DNA of 46,168 bases from NCBI GenBank assembly GCA_965653565.1, contig CBFHAI010000034.1:1-46168 (forward strand), read 5' to 3'. The position numbers were made by a program, and so were the translations under genes. The notes below the pieces were generated by a model that did no database searches, was not told the DNA's origin, and worked only from the letters and a program-made list of their open reading frames with translations. Source of the DNA: JALCLA01 sp965653565. Its GTDB lineage: Bacteria > Pseudomonadota > Gammaproteobacteria > Xanthomonadales > Xanthomonadaceae. Below, piece by piece: positions 17,834-29,461 of the stretch (position 1 is the stretch's first letter; every line of letters begins with the position of its first letter).

Positions 17834-19249
17834 ATGAGCGACCCCGTCTTCCAGTTCCTCGACCTGCCGCGCCGCATGCCGGCCGAATTGCCGACCGCCA
17901 TTCGCGTGCTCGGCTGGAACGAAATCTACGGCGGCTTCGACGATCGCGGCGCGGTGGAGCAATCGGGCCGCTGTCTGGATTGCGGCAATCCGTATTGCGA
18001 GTGGAAGTGCCCGGTGCACAACTACATTCCGAACTGGCTCAACCTGGTGAAAGCCGGGCGGCTGTTCGAGGCCGCCGCACTCGCGCACGAAACCAATCCC
18101 TTGCCGGAAATCTGCGGCCGCATCTGCCCGCAGGATCGGCTGTGCGAAGGCGCCTGCACGCTGGAGCCGGATTTCGGCGCGGTGACGATCGGTGCGATCG
18201 AGAAATACATCGTCGACGAGGCCTTCAAACAAGGCTGGCGCCCGGATCTTTCGCAGGTGCGCGCGACCGGCAAGCGCGTCGCGGTGATCGGCGCAGGGCC
18301 TGCCGGTCTGTCGTGCGCCGATCGCCTCGCGCGGCGCGGCATCGAAGCGCATGTGTTCGATCGCTACGAAGAAATCGGCGGCCTGCTCACCTTCGGCATT
18401 CCGCCGTTCAAGCTGGAAAAGCAGGTGATCGCGACACGCCGCGGCGTGCTCGAAGCGATGGGCGTGCGCTTCAATCTCGGCGTCGAGGTCGACGCCGCGC
18501 TGGCGCGCGATTTCGCGCGCGACTTCGATGCGATCTTCCTCGGTACCGGCGCTTACACCGCGATGCACGGCGACCTGCCGGGCCGCGATGTTGCCGGCGT
18601 GCAGGAAGCGTTGCCGTTCCTGATCGCCAACGCGCGGCGCGTGCTGCGCGGACTCGACGATCCACGCCTCGATGTCACCGGCAAGCGCGTCGTGGTGCTC
18701 GGCGGCGGCGACACCGCGATGGATTGCGTGCGCACCTCGATTCGTCTGGGTGCCAGCCGCGTGGTGTGCGCCTATCGGCGCGACGAGGCCAACATGCCCG
18801 GTTCGCGGCGCGAAGTGAAGAATGCGCGCGACGAAGGCGTCGAGTTTCTTTTCAATCGCCAGCCGCTGTCGATCGAATCGTCGGGCCGCAACGGCACGAC
18901 GCGCGCCAGCGGTGTGCGCATGATCGAAACCACGCTCGGACCGGCCGATGCCGGCGGACGCCGCGCACCGATCGAAGTCGCCGGCAGCGAAACCGTCGTC
19001 GCCGCCGATGTGGTGATCCTGGCCTTCGGTTTCCGCGCGAGTCCGGCGGCGTGGATGGCCGAGCATGGCATCGCGCTCGGCAACGACGGCCGCATCGCCG
19101 CGCAGGGCAACGGCTTGCCGTACCAGACCGGCAACCCGAAGATTTTCGCCGGCGGCGACAATGTGCGCGGCGCCGACCTGGTGGTGACGGCCGTGCACGA
19201 CGGCCGCGAAGCGGGCGAAGCGATCGCGAAAATGCTGTCGGCTCAGTGA
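17834..19249 (+). CDS. gltD: Glutamate synthase (NADPH) small subunit
   Basis: The 471-residue protein passes electrons from NADPH through FAD and Fe-S clusters to GltB. The N-terminal Cys-rich region (CLDCGNPYCEWKCPVHN and ICGRICPQDRLCEGAC, about residues 48-115) binds the 4Fe-4S clusters. The FAD-binding Rossmann motif is VIGAGPAGLSCADRLARRG, and the NADPH-binding motif is VVVLGGGDTAMDC. The C-terminal IFAGGDNVRGADLVVTAV is the FAD-contacting end typical of the family. Length is normal. An AGAGG stretch lies nine bases before the ATG, so gltD can be translated independently of gltB. Confidence 0.96.
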   Translation: MSDPVFQFLDLPRRMPAELPTAIRVLGWNEIYGGFDDRGAVEQSGRCLDCGNPYCEWKCPVHNYIPNWLNLVKAGRLFEAAALAHETNPLPEICGRICPQDRLCEGACTLEPDFGAVTIGAIEKYIVDEAFKQGWRPDLSQVRATGKRVAVIGAGPAGLSCADRLARRGIEAHVFDRYEEIGGLLTFGIPPFKLEKQVIATRRGVLEAMGVRFNLGVEVDAALARDFARDFDAIFLGTGAYTAMHGDLPGRDVAGVQEALPFLIANARRVLRGLDDPRLDVTGKRVVVLGGGDTAMDCVRTSIRLGASRVVCAYRRDEANMPGSRREVKNARDEGVEFLFNRQPLSIESSGRNGTTRASGVRMIETTLGPADAGGRRAPIEVAGSETVVAADVVILAFGFRASPAAWMAEHGIALGNDGRIAAQGNGLPYQTGNPKIFAGGDNVRGADLVVTAVHDGREAGEAIAKMLSAQ

Positions 19250-19276
19250 CGCCGGGTCGACGGCGTCACTGAGCCG
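19239..19276. terminator. Bidirectional hairpin between gltD and the diguanylate cyclase gene
   Basis: A perfect 16-bp inverted repeat (CGGCTCAGTGACGCCG and its complement) surrounds a 6-base loop (GGTCGA). It contains the stop codon of gltD in its left arm and the stop of the convergent gene in its right arm. It has no T-run, but the stem is long and GC-rich and is placed exactly where convergent transcription must stop. Confidence 0.7.
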
Positions 19277-21377
19277 GCGGCGCGGCGGCGCCGCGCACGC
19301 GGGCGCGGGTTTCGTACATCGCCCGATCGGCGCGTGCCAGCGTTTGCGCTAGCGTTTCGTCGCCTTCGCGCACCGCCCAGCCGAGCGAGAACGGACACGG
19401 TGCGCGCACCGCATCCTGTTGCAGGCGTTCGAGCAGCGCCGCCAGCGCGCTGTCGCCGGAGTTGGCGAGCAGGATCAGGAATTCGTCGCCGCCGGCACGG
19501 ATCACCGCATCCTGCGTGCGCACGCGCTGCTGCAGGAAATGCGCGAATTCGATCAGCACGCGATCGCCGTGATCGTGTCCGTGCAGATCGTTGATGCGTT
19601 TGAAATGGTCGAGATCGACATTGATCGCGGCCCAGCTGGTTTCGCCGTGCCGCTGTTCGAATTCCTCGAGGTGGCGGCGGTTGAACGCCCCGGTAAGCGG
19701 ATCGCGCTCGCTGCGTTCGCGCAGGGTTTCCGCCTGCTGGATGTGTTCGGTGACATCGACCGCGTGGCCCACGACATACGCGGTGTTCTCGTCGCTGGCC
19801 GACAAGCGGTTGCCGTAGCGCCAATGCCGCTCGCTGCCGTCCGGCAGCCGGATGCGCAGCAGGCCTTCGTCGCGACCGCTTTTCAACACGCGTTGCAGAT
19901 ACTGATCGAAACCTTCGGTTTCCGATTCGGAAATGAAGTCGCGCACGCTGCGTCCGACGAGCGCCTGCGTCGGCACGCTCAGCGCCTGCGCCGTGGCCGG
20001 ATTCACCATCAGCAGGCGGCCATCGCGATCGTGCAGGAAAACGTAACCGGTGCTCAGGCGCAACAGATCGGTGGCACGCGATTCGCTTTCGCGCAGCGCC
20101 ATCAGGGCGCGGCGCAGATTGCGATTCGAGCGCCGCTGCAGAATGAAGAACGCCGCCAGCACCAGCAGCGTGCCGACCGCCATCACGTTGATGAAGCGCG
20201 TCAAGCGGTGGTTGGCGGCGAGCGTGCGTTCGCGTTCCTGCGCCAGCGTGGCTTCGCTTTCCAGCCGCAGCACGTTCAATTCCTGTTGCGCATATTTCAA
20301 TCGCGCATCGAAATCATCGGCGGCCTGCGAGCGCTCGGCCTGCATGATCTCGCCGTTGAGCGCCAGATAGCGGCGCATCAGCGGCTGCAATTCTTCCGCC
20401 GGGCGGTTCATCTGCATCATCACTTCGAGCAGATCGCGCGCCACCCGCAGTTCGTCGCGCGACAGGCGCAGGGCGCGGAAATTCTGGTGCGCGGTGGCCA
20501 GTTCCTGCCGCGCCAGTTCCCAATCGCCGGCCGCGCGCGCGGCCAATCCGAGCACCTCGTGACCCAGACCGGCGAGCTGGCTGTTCTGCAGTTTGCGGCC
20601 CAGTTCCAGCACGCGCTGGCCGTTGGCGCGCTGGGTTTCGATGTCGCCGCCAGCGCGCGCGAGGCGGGCGGTTTCCAGATACAGCTCGGCGCTCAGTTTC
20701 GGATCGGAGAAGCGTTCGCTGGTGGCGATGGCGCGTTCGAGCACGCTGCGCGCTTCATCGTCCTGCCCCAGATGCGCGAGCGCGCGCGCGTGATTGCGCA
20801 GCAGGCGCACCTGCATCGGCAGCGCTTCGTCCGGCCCCAGCCGGCCGAGCCCGCGCAAGGCGTATTCGGCGGCCAGCGCATGTTTGCCGAGCGCGTAACT
20901 GAGCGACGAGTACGCCAGATCGATATCGGCCGACAACTCCGCCATCGGCGCCCGCTGCAGTTCCACTTCGGCCTGACCGAGCAGGCGTTCGCCCTGGGTG
21001 TAGTCCTGCAACGCCATGAAGCCGCGCGCCTCGGCAATCAGGCCGCGCACCGCGAGCGCCGGCATGTCGGCGGCGCGCGCCGCCGATGTCGCGAACTCGC
21101 CGGCTTCGCGCTGGCACGACCAATCGGCGATCACGCGGCAGGCGTTGGCCCGCGCCAGTTCGAGCAGCGCCAATTCCCGGTTGTCGTTGGCCTTGCGCGC
21201 TTTTTCTATCAGCGGCGGCATCTCGCGCAAGACGCGCTCAGGCTCGGACAGCGCCTCGTCTTCGAGCCGGTGCCGCGGCAACTCCGCCGCCATCGCTCCG
21301 GCGGCCAGCGCCAATAGCATCGCGGCCAGCATCACGCAGGCCGAGCGGCGCACGGGCGAAACGAGGAACCGGATCAT
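19266..21377 (-). CDS. Membrane diguanylate cyclase with periplasmic helical repeat sensor, PAS and GGDEF
   Basis: The 703-residue protein makes cyclic di-GMP from two GTP. An N-terminal signal/anchor is at about 10-30. A helical, TPR-like periplasmic region spans about 40-390 (for example ALGKHALAAEYALRGLGRL). One membrane helix (396-414) is followed by PAS (about 435-550) and GGDEF (about 555-690). The active-site motif is intact as GGDEF (629-633). The inhibitory I-site RxxD is present as RTQD (620-623), so product feedback is expected. The ATG at 21377 is chosen because it gives the signal peptide. The architecture suggests an envelope signal read by the repeats; the ligand is unknown. 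Confidence 0.93.
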   Translation of the reverse strand: MIRFLVSPVRRSACVMLAAMLLALAAGAMAAELPRHRLEDEALSEPERVLREMPPLIEKARKANDNRELALLELARANACRVIADWSCQREAGEFATSAARAADMPALAVRGLIAEARGFMALQDYTQGERLLGQAEVELQRAPMAELSADIDLAYSSLSYALGKHALAAEYALRGLGRLGPDEALPMQVRLLRNHARALAHLGQDDEARSVLERAIATSERFSDPKLSAELYLETARLARAGGDIETQRANGQRVLELGRKLQNSQLAGLGHEVLGLAARAAGDWELARQELATAHQNFRALRLSRDELRVARDLLEVMMQMNRPAEELQPLMRRYLALNGEIMQAERSQAADDFDARLKYAQQELNVLRLESEATLAQERERTLAANHRLTRFINVMAVGTLLVLAAFFILQRRSNRNLRRALMALRESESRATDLLRLSTGYVFLHDRDGRLLMVNPATAQALSVPTQALVGRSVRDFISESETEGFDQYLQRVLKSGRDEGLLRIRLPDGSERHWRYGNRLSASDENTAYVVGHAVDVTEHIQQAETLRERSERDPLTGAFNRRHLEEFEQRHGETSWAAINVDLDHFKRINDLHGHDHGDRVLIEFAHFLQQRVRTQDAVIRAGGDEFLILLANSGDSALAALLERLQQDAVRAPCPFSLGWAVREGDETLAQTLARADRAMYETRARVRGAAAPPAQ

Positions 21378-21455
21378 GCAGTAGGGGCCAGCGACCTCGA
21401 ATGGGTCGCCGGCTACGATACAGCGGCGCGAGCCGGCGGCGGAAGCCGGCGCGCC

Positions 21456-21549
21456 GGGAATCGAGAATCGAGAATCGGGAATCGGGAATCGGGAGCCGGG
21501 AAGAAAGCCTCCCGCCGCTGTTCTCCCGATTCCCGTCTCCCGATTCCCG
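21456..21549. repeat. GAATCGG short tandem repeat forming an inverted structure
   Basis: Five near-perfect 7-base units (GAATCGA or GAATCGG) run from 21456 to about 21495. An opposite arm of two TCCCGATTCCCG units is at 21522-21549. The arms can pair over a GCCTCCC-containing loop. The structure follows the stop of the lipase-like gene (21557) on the minus strand and may act as its terminator. A decayed relative (CCCGACTCCCGATTCCC) is at about 44118-44134, near the ubiB end. Confidence 0.7.
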
Positions 21550-21556
21550 CGGCAAG

Positions 21557-23482
21557 CTACCTCGCCGCGTTGGCGTTCATCGTCGCGTTGCGGGTGGCGT
21601 CGTTGTATTGCGCCGGGTCGCGCATGCCCGAGGTGTGGCATTGGCCGGCGGTGTGGCCGCGGTTCACGCCGCCCGGCAGTTGGCCGTAGGCTTTTTCGGT
21701 GGTGCCGTCTTCCGGGTCGCTGAGCACCAGGTCGGTGGCGAAGTTGCAGTAGTCGTTGGTGTACCAGTTCGTGGTGCGGAACGAGGTGGTGTAGAAGTTC
21801 GCCTTCGCGCGCGATGCCGTCGAAATACCGGCCAGCCACGACGACGAACCGCTGTAGGTGAGGCTGCTATTGGTGCCGCAGCCGACGCCGAACCACGATC
21901 CCAGGCTCGCCAGGATGCCCGACAGGTTGGTGCCCTGGTACGGCGTGCCGACCGACTGGATCAAGCGGCTGCCGGTAGCGTAATCCAGCCCGCTCCAGTA
22001 GTAGTTGTACAGATGCAGCGAGGCCGCACCGCCCTGGCTGTGCGCCACCACGCCGAACGAATTCCAGGTCGCACCGAAGGTCTGGATGCGGCGCGCGAAC
22101 TCATCGTGGCTGCGGTTCTGGTTGACGTCCAGGAAGGTCGAGGCGTTGCTGAAATGCGACGCCGGCCAGACGCCGCCCGAGCAATAACCGTGCACCAACA
22201 GCAAACGGGTTCCGACGCCTTTCATGCGCGTCGCCGGCCGCGGGCCCATCTTCATGCTTTCGTCGATCGCGATCTGCGACGGCTTGAGCTTGGTGCGCAG
22301 CGCCGGCAACGCCAGCGGCATGCGCTTGGCGGCGGCCAGCGTGACGAAATGATCCGGCTCCTCGATGCGCACATTGCGCAGCTCGAACGGCGCCTTTGCC
22401 GCCGCGCGCGCCACCCAGCGCTCATCGAAACCGAGCGACAGCTTGCCTGATGCCGGCGTCGTCATGCCGCCGACCCAGGCCACCGGCACGGCATTGCCGC
22501 GCTTGTCGGTGCCCCACACTTCGGCGTAGGCGCGGTAGTGCTGCGCGCGTTTGTCGGACTGCACCGGAATGGCGATCGACACGCGCGAGCCCGAAGCCGC
22601 GCTCGCCGCCGCTTTCGCGTCGACGATCTGCAGCGAGGCATCGACCACCGGCACCACGTGCTCCGCACTGCGCAGCACCGGCCGGCCGTTGCGATCGACG
22701 CCGCGCACCATCACCTGCGCCAGGTACTGGCCGGTGCTGCCGGCGGGGAAATCGCCGCCGACCACGCCGTCGCCGGCGAGGCCGTCGTCATGCCGGCCGT
22801 CGTCGTACATCGGATAGGTTTCGATGCCGCCGTCGGGCGCGGTGACGCGCAAGGTGGCGTTCTCGATGCGGCCGGCGGGCTGGCCCAGCAGGGTGCCGCG
22901 CTTGGCATCGGTGGCGGTGAGCAGCGCGGCCAGGCCGATGCGTTCACCGAGCAGCTGGCGCTTGTGGGTCTGGTACGAGGACAGCTCGGTCGAAGCATCG
23001 CCTTCGATCAGCAGGAAGCCGTCGTTGGCATCGGTACCGCGCGCTTCAATCTTCAGCGTCCACTTGCCGGCGGCGACGTTGTCGATTTCGAAATAGTCGG
23101 CGTCGTGAGTGTCGTTATCGATGCCGAACTCGGTGCGCTTGGCCTGCACGGCCAGCTCGCGCGCCGATTTCTGCGTGCCATCGGGCGACACCAGGTCGAT
23201 CTGCCAATCGCTGTTGCCGGAGAAAACCAGGAAACGCGCCTTGCCGTTTTCCACCGGCAGGTCGCCCGTCCAGCGGCGATGGCCGGCCTTGTCGGCACTC
23301 AGGCGGATCGGGATCAGGGCGCTTTTCGACTGGATCGCGGCCGCCGCCGGATCGAGCGGCGCCATGAGGGCGAATTCTTCGGGCGCGCCGGCGAGTTGCT
23401 TGGGCACGATGTCGCCCGCCTGCGCCACGGCGCAAACGGCCAATCCGGCCAGAACGGACAAGGTAAGGCATTGAAGCTGCAT
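21557..23482 (-). CDS. Large secreted lipase-like alpha/beta hydrolase
   Basis: The 641-residue protein has a signal peptide (MQLQCLTLSVLAGLAVCAVAQA). The ATG at 23482 is preceded by GGGGAGGGA. Residues about 25-400 look like beta-rich accessory domains: an Asp-rich segment near YPMYDDGRHDDGLAGDGVV could bind calcium. The C-terminal third is an alpha/beta hydrolase with the oxyanion motif LLLVHGYCSGG (H431-G432) and nucleophile S482 in VVAHSQGGAA. Likely acid and base are the Asp in LVLSDPEDG and the His in NRGHTAGQCH. Several Cys in the catalytic half suggest disulfides. The substrate (lipid, ester or peptide) is unknown. Confidence 0.8.
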   Translation of the reverse strand: MQLQCLTLSVLAGLAVCAVAQAGDIVPKQLAGAPEEFALMAPLDPAAAAIQSKSALIPIRLSADKAGHRRWTGDLPVENGKARFLVFSGNSDWQIDLVSPDGTQKSARELAVQAKRTEFGIDNDTHDADYFEIDNVAAGKWTLKIEARGTDANDGFLLIEGDASTELSSYQTHKRQLLGERIGLAALLTATDAKRGTLLGQPAGRIENATLRVTAPDGGIETYPMYDDGRHDDGLAGDGVVGGDFPAGSTGQYLAQVMVRGVDRNGRPVLRSAEHVVPVVDASLQIVDAKAAASAASGSRVSIAIPVQSDKRAQHYRAYAEVWGTDKRGNAVPVAWVGGMTTPASGKLSLGFDERWVARAAAKAPFELRNVRIEEPDHFVTLAAAKRMPLALPALRTKLKPSQIAIDESMKMGPRPATRMKGVGTRLLLVHGYCSGGVWPASHFSNASTFLDVNQNRSHDEFARRIQTFGATWNSFGVVAHSQGGAASLHLYNYYWSGLDYATGSRLIQSVGTPYQGTNLSGILASLGSWFGVGCGTNSSLTYSGSSSWLAGISTASRAKANFYTTSFRTTNWYTNDYCNFATDLVLSDPEDGTTEKAYGQLPGGVNRGHTAGQCHTSGMRDPAQYNDATRNATMNANAAR

Positions 23483-23692
23483 GATTTTCCCTCCCCAGGG
23501 ATCAAGTCACATCTTCAAAAATCAGGATCTTCCAAGTTGTGTGTCCGGCTAGACCGCCGGACGTCCCCCCGAAGCCGCTTTGCGCGACTCCCGGCCCCGG
23601 ATCGTCCCAATCCGGTCCCCTACCGTACGGGGGGGCACGGAACTCTAATTGCGTGACGGAGATCGCGCAATCGATGGTTTCGCGTGCAACGA

Positions 23693-23739
23693 AGCGAGCG
23701 GTTTGCGGACTGCGAGAGTCCGGCTCGCGGACGCTCGCT
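23693..23739. terminator. Two-level stem-loop downstream of the DUF349 gene
   Basis: The outer stem pairs AGCGAGCG (23693-23700) with CGCTCGCT (23732-23739). An inner stem pairs CGGACT (23706-23711) with AGTCCG (23717-23722) around GCGAG. It lies 23 bases beyond the DUF349 stop and upstream of the lipase gene. It could be a terminator or a leader structure; it has no T-run. The rest of this 279-base gap shows a CCCCTACCGTACGGGG palindrome near 23617-23632. Confidence 0.35.
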
Positions 23740-23761
23740 GATCACTCAGGCCAGGCTGGGG

Positions 23762-26326
23762 CTAGGCCCAGGCCTGCACGAGGCGACTGAGTCGCTCGAA
23801 GCGCTGCGCACTCTGCGCGGCGGAACCCGCCGGCAACTGGGCGAACTGCAGCAGGCGTTCGAGCGGATCGGAGGCCGCGACCTTGGCGCCCTGCAATTTC
23901 ACCGCCAGACGCTGCATCTGCTGCTGCCGGCGCAGGGCCTGCGCCTGCGGCGGGCTTTCCAGGCCGGCATCGAGTTCGGCCTCGACCAGCCAGGTTTCGA
24001 TGGCGACATCGGCCGCATCGGACGCCGGCGTGCCGGCCGCATCCTGCCAGCGCGCCGCCAGACGGCGGCGATCGGCTTCGTCGAGCGGCAGTTCCGACCA
24101 ACGCGCCTGCGCTTCGTCGCTGCCGACGTCGCCCTGCGCCACGCCGGCGAACAACTGCGCCGCGTCGGCAATCGCCCGCAGACGCGCGCCGCGGCGCGAG
24201 GCTTCGAGTTCGGCTTGCGCGCGGCGCACTTTCGCGATGGCGTTGTCGAGCGGCCGGTCGGTGTCGACCGGTCGCGGCGGGCGCGGTTCGTTGCGGCGGG
24301 TGTCGTTGCGGTCGCGCGGACCGGCGCGGCCGCCGTCGCGACCCCGATCGCGCGCCTCGTTGCGGTCGCGCCCAGCCGGCGCACGCTCGCGCGTTTCGGC
24401 CGGCGCTTCCGGCTTCGCGTGCAGTTCGCGCCAGGCCGTCTGCAAGGCGGCGATGCGACCCTCGGCATGCGCCAGCGTCTCCGCATCACCGCTCGCGAGC
24501 GCCTCGATTTCCGCCAGCAAGCGTTTGGATTCGCTTTCGACGCGGCCGATTTCCTGCGTGCTGCGCTCGCGCTGTTCGCGTTCGCGGGTGAACAGCGGAT
24601 CGATCAGCGCCCGCAGTTCCTGCTCGAGCGCGGCTTCCTGTTCGCGCGCCGGACGCGGCAGGGTTTTCCATTCGAGTTGCGCGTTGCGCGCCAGTTCGAG
24701 TGCGGTCTGCGGATCGGCATGCGTCAGTTCGCGGCGCAGTTTCGCGATCAGTTTGCGGCGGCCGAGCGCGGCGTCTTCGCGCTGTGCGGACAAGCCCGCG
24801 TCAATGCGCGTGAGGCCTTCGCGCAGGCGTTTTGCCAGCACCGAGCGCGCCTTGGGTTCGAGTTCGTCGAGATTGCGCAACGCTTCGGTCAATTGGCGGC
24901 GCACGCCGAGCAAGGCGGGCGTCGACAATCCGGCAAGACGTTCTTCATCGGCCTGCGCCACTACCGCTTCGAGCGCCACGCGACGCTGTTCGCGCAGCGC
25001 ATGACGTTGTTCGAAGTAAGGCCGCGTCGGCGCCATCGCCTTGCCGCAAAGCGCGCGAAAACGCCGCGCCAGGCCGGAGGTGCGATCGGCATCGCCCGGC
25101 TCGGCCGCTTCCACTTTCGCCCATTCCTGCTGCAGTTCGCGCACCCGATGCGCGACCGCATCGGGGTGATGTCCGCCGGCGATCAAGGCTTCGACGTCTT
25201 CGCAAAGCCGCGCGCGCACGCGGTTGCCCGACCAGCGCTGCCATTGGTCGAGTTCGTCGAGACGTTCTTCGACTTTTGCGAAGCGCTCGCGACGGCCGCG
25301 ATCGCCGCGCGCCAGCGTGCCGAGCAAGCCGCGCGCCTTGTCGAAGGCGGGACGCGCTTCGCCCAGTTGCTGCGCGGCGACGGCGCGCTCGGCGGCCTTC
25401 AGCGCTTCGTCGAATTCGACCGGCTCGGGCGGCGGAGCTTTCGCCATGGTGGCCGGCGCAGCTTCCGGCACGGCTTCTTCCACGGCTGCGTCGATGTTCT
25501 CGATCGTCGGTTCGACCGGTTGCAGCGCGGCGGCCGCGCGACCTTCGCGCATCGCCAGCGCGGCCTGCACGCGGTCGAAATAGGCATCGACGCGGCGCTG
25601 CATCGCGGCATCGAAACTGGCGCGCTGCGCTTCCCATGCGGCCTGCGATTTTTCCAACTGCGCGGTCACATCGTCGGGCAGCTGCTGCGCCCAGCGCGCC
25701 AGTTCGTCGCACAGGCCCAGCGCATATTGCTGCAAGGTGGCGGCATCGCCGCGCGCCAGCCGCATCGCATGCACGCGATCGCGCGCACGGCGCGCCAGGT
25801 TCTTGTCGCGCTTGCGCAGCGCTTCGGCCAGGCGATCGAGCACTTCCTCGCCTTCGATGCGCGCCAGCGCTTCTTCGCGCAGCGCGGCATCGGGATCGTC
25901 GACACAGCGGCGCTGCAGAAAACCGGCGCGCGTGATGCGCTGCAGGGCGGCGCGCCGCAATGCGGTCTCGGGCGCGGCTTCGGCGATCCGTTCGACCAGA
26001 TCGGCCGGCAGATTCAGCGACAACGCGCCGAGGCGTTTTTCCAGCGGCAAACCGGCCGACGGGTCGAGCAGCAACCGCTGCAGGCGCGTACCGGCGGCGG
26101 CCTTGGTCGGCGCATCGGCATCGAGGCGTTGGCGTTCAAGCAGAAAGGCGACGTCGCCGATGCGGGCGAGCGCGGCGCGGCGCACCGTCGGCTCCGCGTC
26201 CTGCGCGGCGATTTCCGCCAATTTGGCGATCAGTTCTGGAGCGTTTTCATCGCGCACGGCAGCGGCACGACGTTCGCTGTCGCGCTGCTCCCAGGGCAAG
26301 GTCTTGAATGCGGAAAACAGCTTCAT
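23762..26326 (-). CDS. DUF349 domain-containing protein with N-terminal helical repeats
   Basis: The 854-residue cytoplasmic protein is almost entirely helical and very rich in Glu, Arg and Ala. Residues about 20-200 contain HEAT-like units (TVRRAALARIGDVAF, ALRREALARI-type segments). The rest holds repeated helical hairpins with a conserved W and K/R (LQQEWAKVEAAEPGDADR and AQLEWKTLPRPAREQE), as in DUF349 proteins. A basic, disordered insert rich in Arg, Asp and Gly (RDRGRDGGRAGPRDRND, about residues 640-690) could bind nucleic acid. The family has no settled function. The ATG at 26326 has no clear ribosome-binding site. Confidence 0.85.
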   Translation of the reverse strand: MKLFSAFKTLPWEQRDSERRAAAVRDENAPELIAKLAEIAAQDAEPTVRRAALARIGDVAFLLERQRLDADAPTKAAAGTRLQRLLLDPSAGLPLEKRLGALSLNLPADLVERIAEAAPETALRRAALQRITRAGFLQRRCVDDPDAALREEALARIEGEEVLDRLAEALRKRDKNLARRARDRVHAMRLARGDAATLQQYALGLCDELARWAQQLPDDVTAQLEKSQAAWEAQRASFDAAMQRRVDAYFDRVQAALAMREGRAAAALQPVEPTIENIDAAVEEAVPEAAPATMAKAPPPEPVEFDEALKAAERAVAAQQLGEARPAFDKARGLLGTLARGDRGRRERFAKVEERLDELDQWQRWSGNRVRARLCEDVEALIAGGHHPDAVAHRVRELQQEWAKVEAAEPGDADRTSGLARRFRALCGKAMAPTRPYFEQRHALREQRRVALEAVVAQADEERLAGLSTPALLGVRRQLTEALRNLDELEPKARSVLAKRLREGLTRIDAGLSAQREDAALGRRKLIAKLRRELTHADPQTALELARNAQLEWKTLPRPAREQEAALEQELRALIDPLFTREREQRERSTQEIGRVESESKRLLAEIEALASGDAETLAHAEGRIAALQTAWRELHAKPEAPAETRERAPAGRDRNEARDRGRDGGRAGPRDRNDTRRNEPRPPRPVDTDRPLDNAIAKVRRAQAELEASRRGARLRAIADAAQLFAGVAQGDVGSDEAQARWSELPLDEADRRRLAARWQDAAGTPASDAADVAIETWLVEAELDAGLESPPQAQALRRQQQMQRLAVKLQGAKVAASDPLERLLQFAQLPAGSAAQSAQRFERLSRLVQAWA

Positions 26327-26497
26327 TTGCGGGATTCGGGCCTGCGTTGGAAGAAACGCGCGACCGCTGGGCGGCCGCCGGGACGGCGAGTGTACCCGCG
26401 GACCCGTAGGCGGCGCAGGCGGATGCGCCGGGCCGGCGCAGCGCGTGCCGCGATCGCCGCGCTTGGATGACGTTGCGCCTGCTCGGCCAGGTTGCGG

Positions 26498-27584
26498 CTA
26501 ATGCGGAACGATCGGACGGCGGTCGCTGCGCCAGCCCGGCGGCGGTTCGAGCGCTACGCCGTGCGCCTGCAGCAGGGCGCGATGCGCAGCGCTTTCCGTC
26601 GCGCCCGGGCCGCGCAGATAACCGAACAACTCCAGCGTCGTCGCAGTGTCGGAATAGCCATTGGTCAATTCGAGCGCGGCGTGCCGCCGCCAATCGGCGA
26701 GGTCCGATTGGCGCTGTAGTTCGCGGCGCGCGGCGGCGTCCGGCGCCAGCATTTCGATCAGACTGACGGCGAACCTGCGCGCGGTCGGCTCGTCGGCACG
26801 CGTCAGCTTCTGCGCGATTTGCAGGCACAGCTCGCCGCGCGCGATAGCGTTGGCAACGTTCTCACCGCTGCATTGCGCGCGAAACCAGGCGAGGTTCGCC
26901 GGTGGCGTCGACAGGAACCAGGCCAGCGTGAGCGCGATTTCGTGCAGGGCGGGGTCGGTTTCGCGCGACATCAGCTCGCTCAATCGGGCATCCACCGGCG
27001 CCGCCTGCACCGCGCTCGCGAAGATTCGGAAGCGCTCGCCGGTGTATTCATCGTAGCGGCTGGCCTGTGCGGCGCGCGCCAGGCGGGCATCGACATCCAC
27101 CGCGCTGTCGGTTCCGGTCTCTTCGCCGAGCAACCACACCGCGGCGTTGTGCGGCGCGATGCGACGCAGGTGTTCGAGCCGTCCGTGCCGATCGCAAAGT
27201 GCTGCGGATGCCGGGCAGTCGACGATCGCCATCCACCACAACACTGCGTCATCCGCGCCTTCGCGCAGCGCACGCGCGAAGAGTTCGTCGGCGCGCGCGG
27301 CGCGTGCCGGATCTTCCGACCCGCGTCGGATTCGTATCCGGCCATCGTCCAACGCGAATTCGGGCCCGCGCATCAGCACCGCGGCGACATAAGCCGCGCG
27401 CGGATCGCGCGATTGCGAAAGACGATCGGCGAGCGCGACGTGGTGCCGGTCGATGGCCGCCTGCAAAACTTCGGCATGCGCGAGCGGCGCCGCCTCCAGC
27501 GCGTGAGCAAGCGGCACGGCTGCAACCAGCACGAGCGACAACTTCAACGCCGCCGCGGCGGCGAAACGATCGATCCCGCGCAAC

Positions 27585-27607
<23 letters not shown>
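26498..27607 (-). CDS. Secreted hypothetical protein, helical
   Basis: I do not recognise this protein of up to 369 residues. The ATG at 27607 overlaps the end of the gamma-glutamyltransferase gene by 23 bases. An alternative TTG at 27547 would give a clean signal peptide (KLSLVLVAAVPLAHALEA) and 349 residues, which I find attractive. The mature part is helix-rich with scattered Cys (VDCPASAALCDRHG; AQCSGENVANAIARGELCLQ) and TPR-like spacing around RADELFARALREGADDAVLWWMAI. The overlap suggests co-transcription with the upstream gene. It may be a periplasmic repeat protein, but no function can be assigned. Confidence 0.65.
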
Positions 27608-29285
<1,678 letters not shown>

Positions 29286-29461
29286 GGGGCACCTCCTCGG
29301 ATGATGCGCTGAGGATACCTTTCCGACCGCCGTCGGTAGCCCGATGGCGTGCACGGCTCGCCGCAGGCGGACGAGCGCGGGCGCGAGCCGGTAGGCAGCG
29401 GCGCGGGCGCGCGGTAGGCTGCGCCCGAGGCCCGTCGCGGGGCCGCCGGGGGAGTCTTCGA
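29286..29461. promoter_or_regulatory. Divergent ggt/kinase intergenic region
   Basis: This 176-base gap separates two divergent genes that both start with GTG and have strong Shine-Dalgarno sequences (AGGAGGT for ggt on the minus strand; GGGGGAG for the kinase). It is very GC-rich, and I cannot pick out convincing -35/-10 boxes. It must hold the promoters of both genes. Confidence 0.4.
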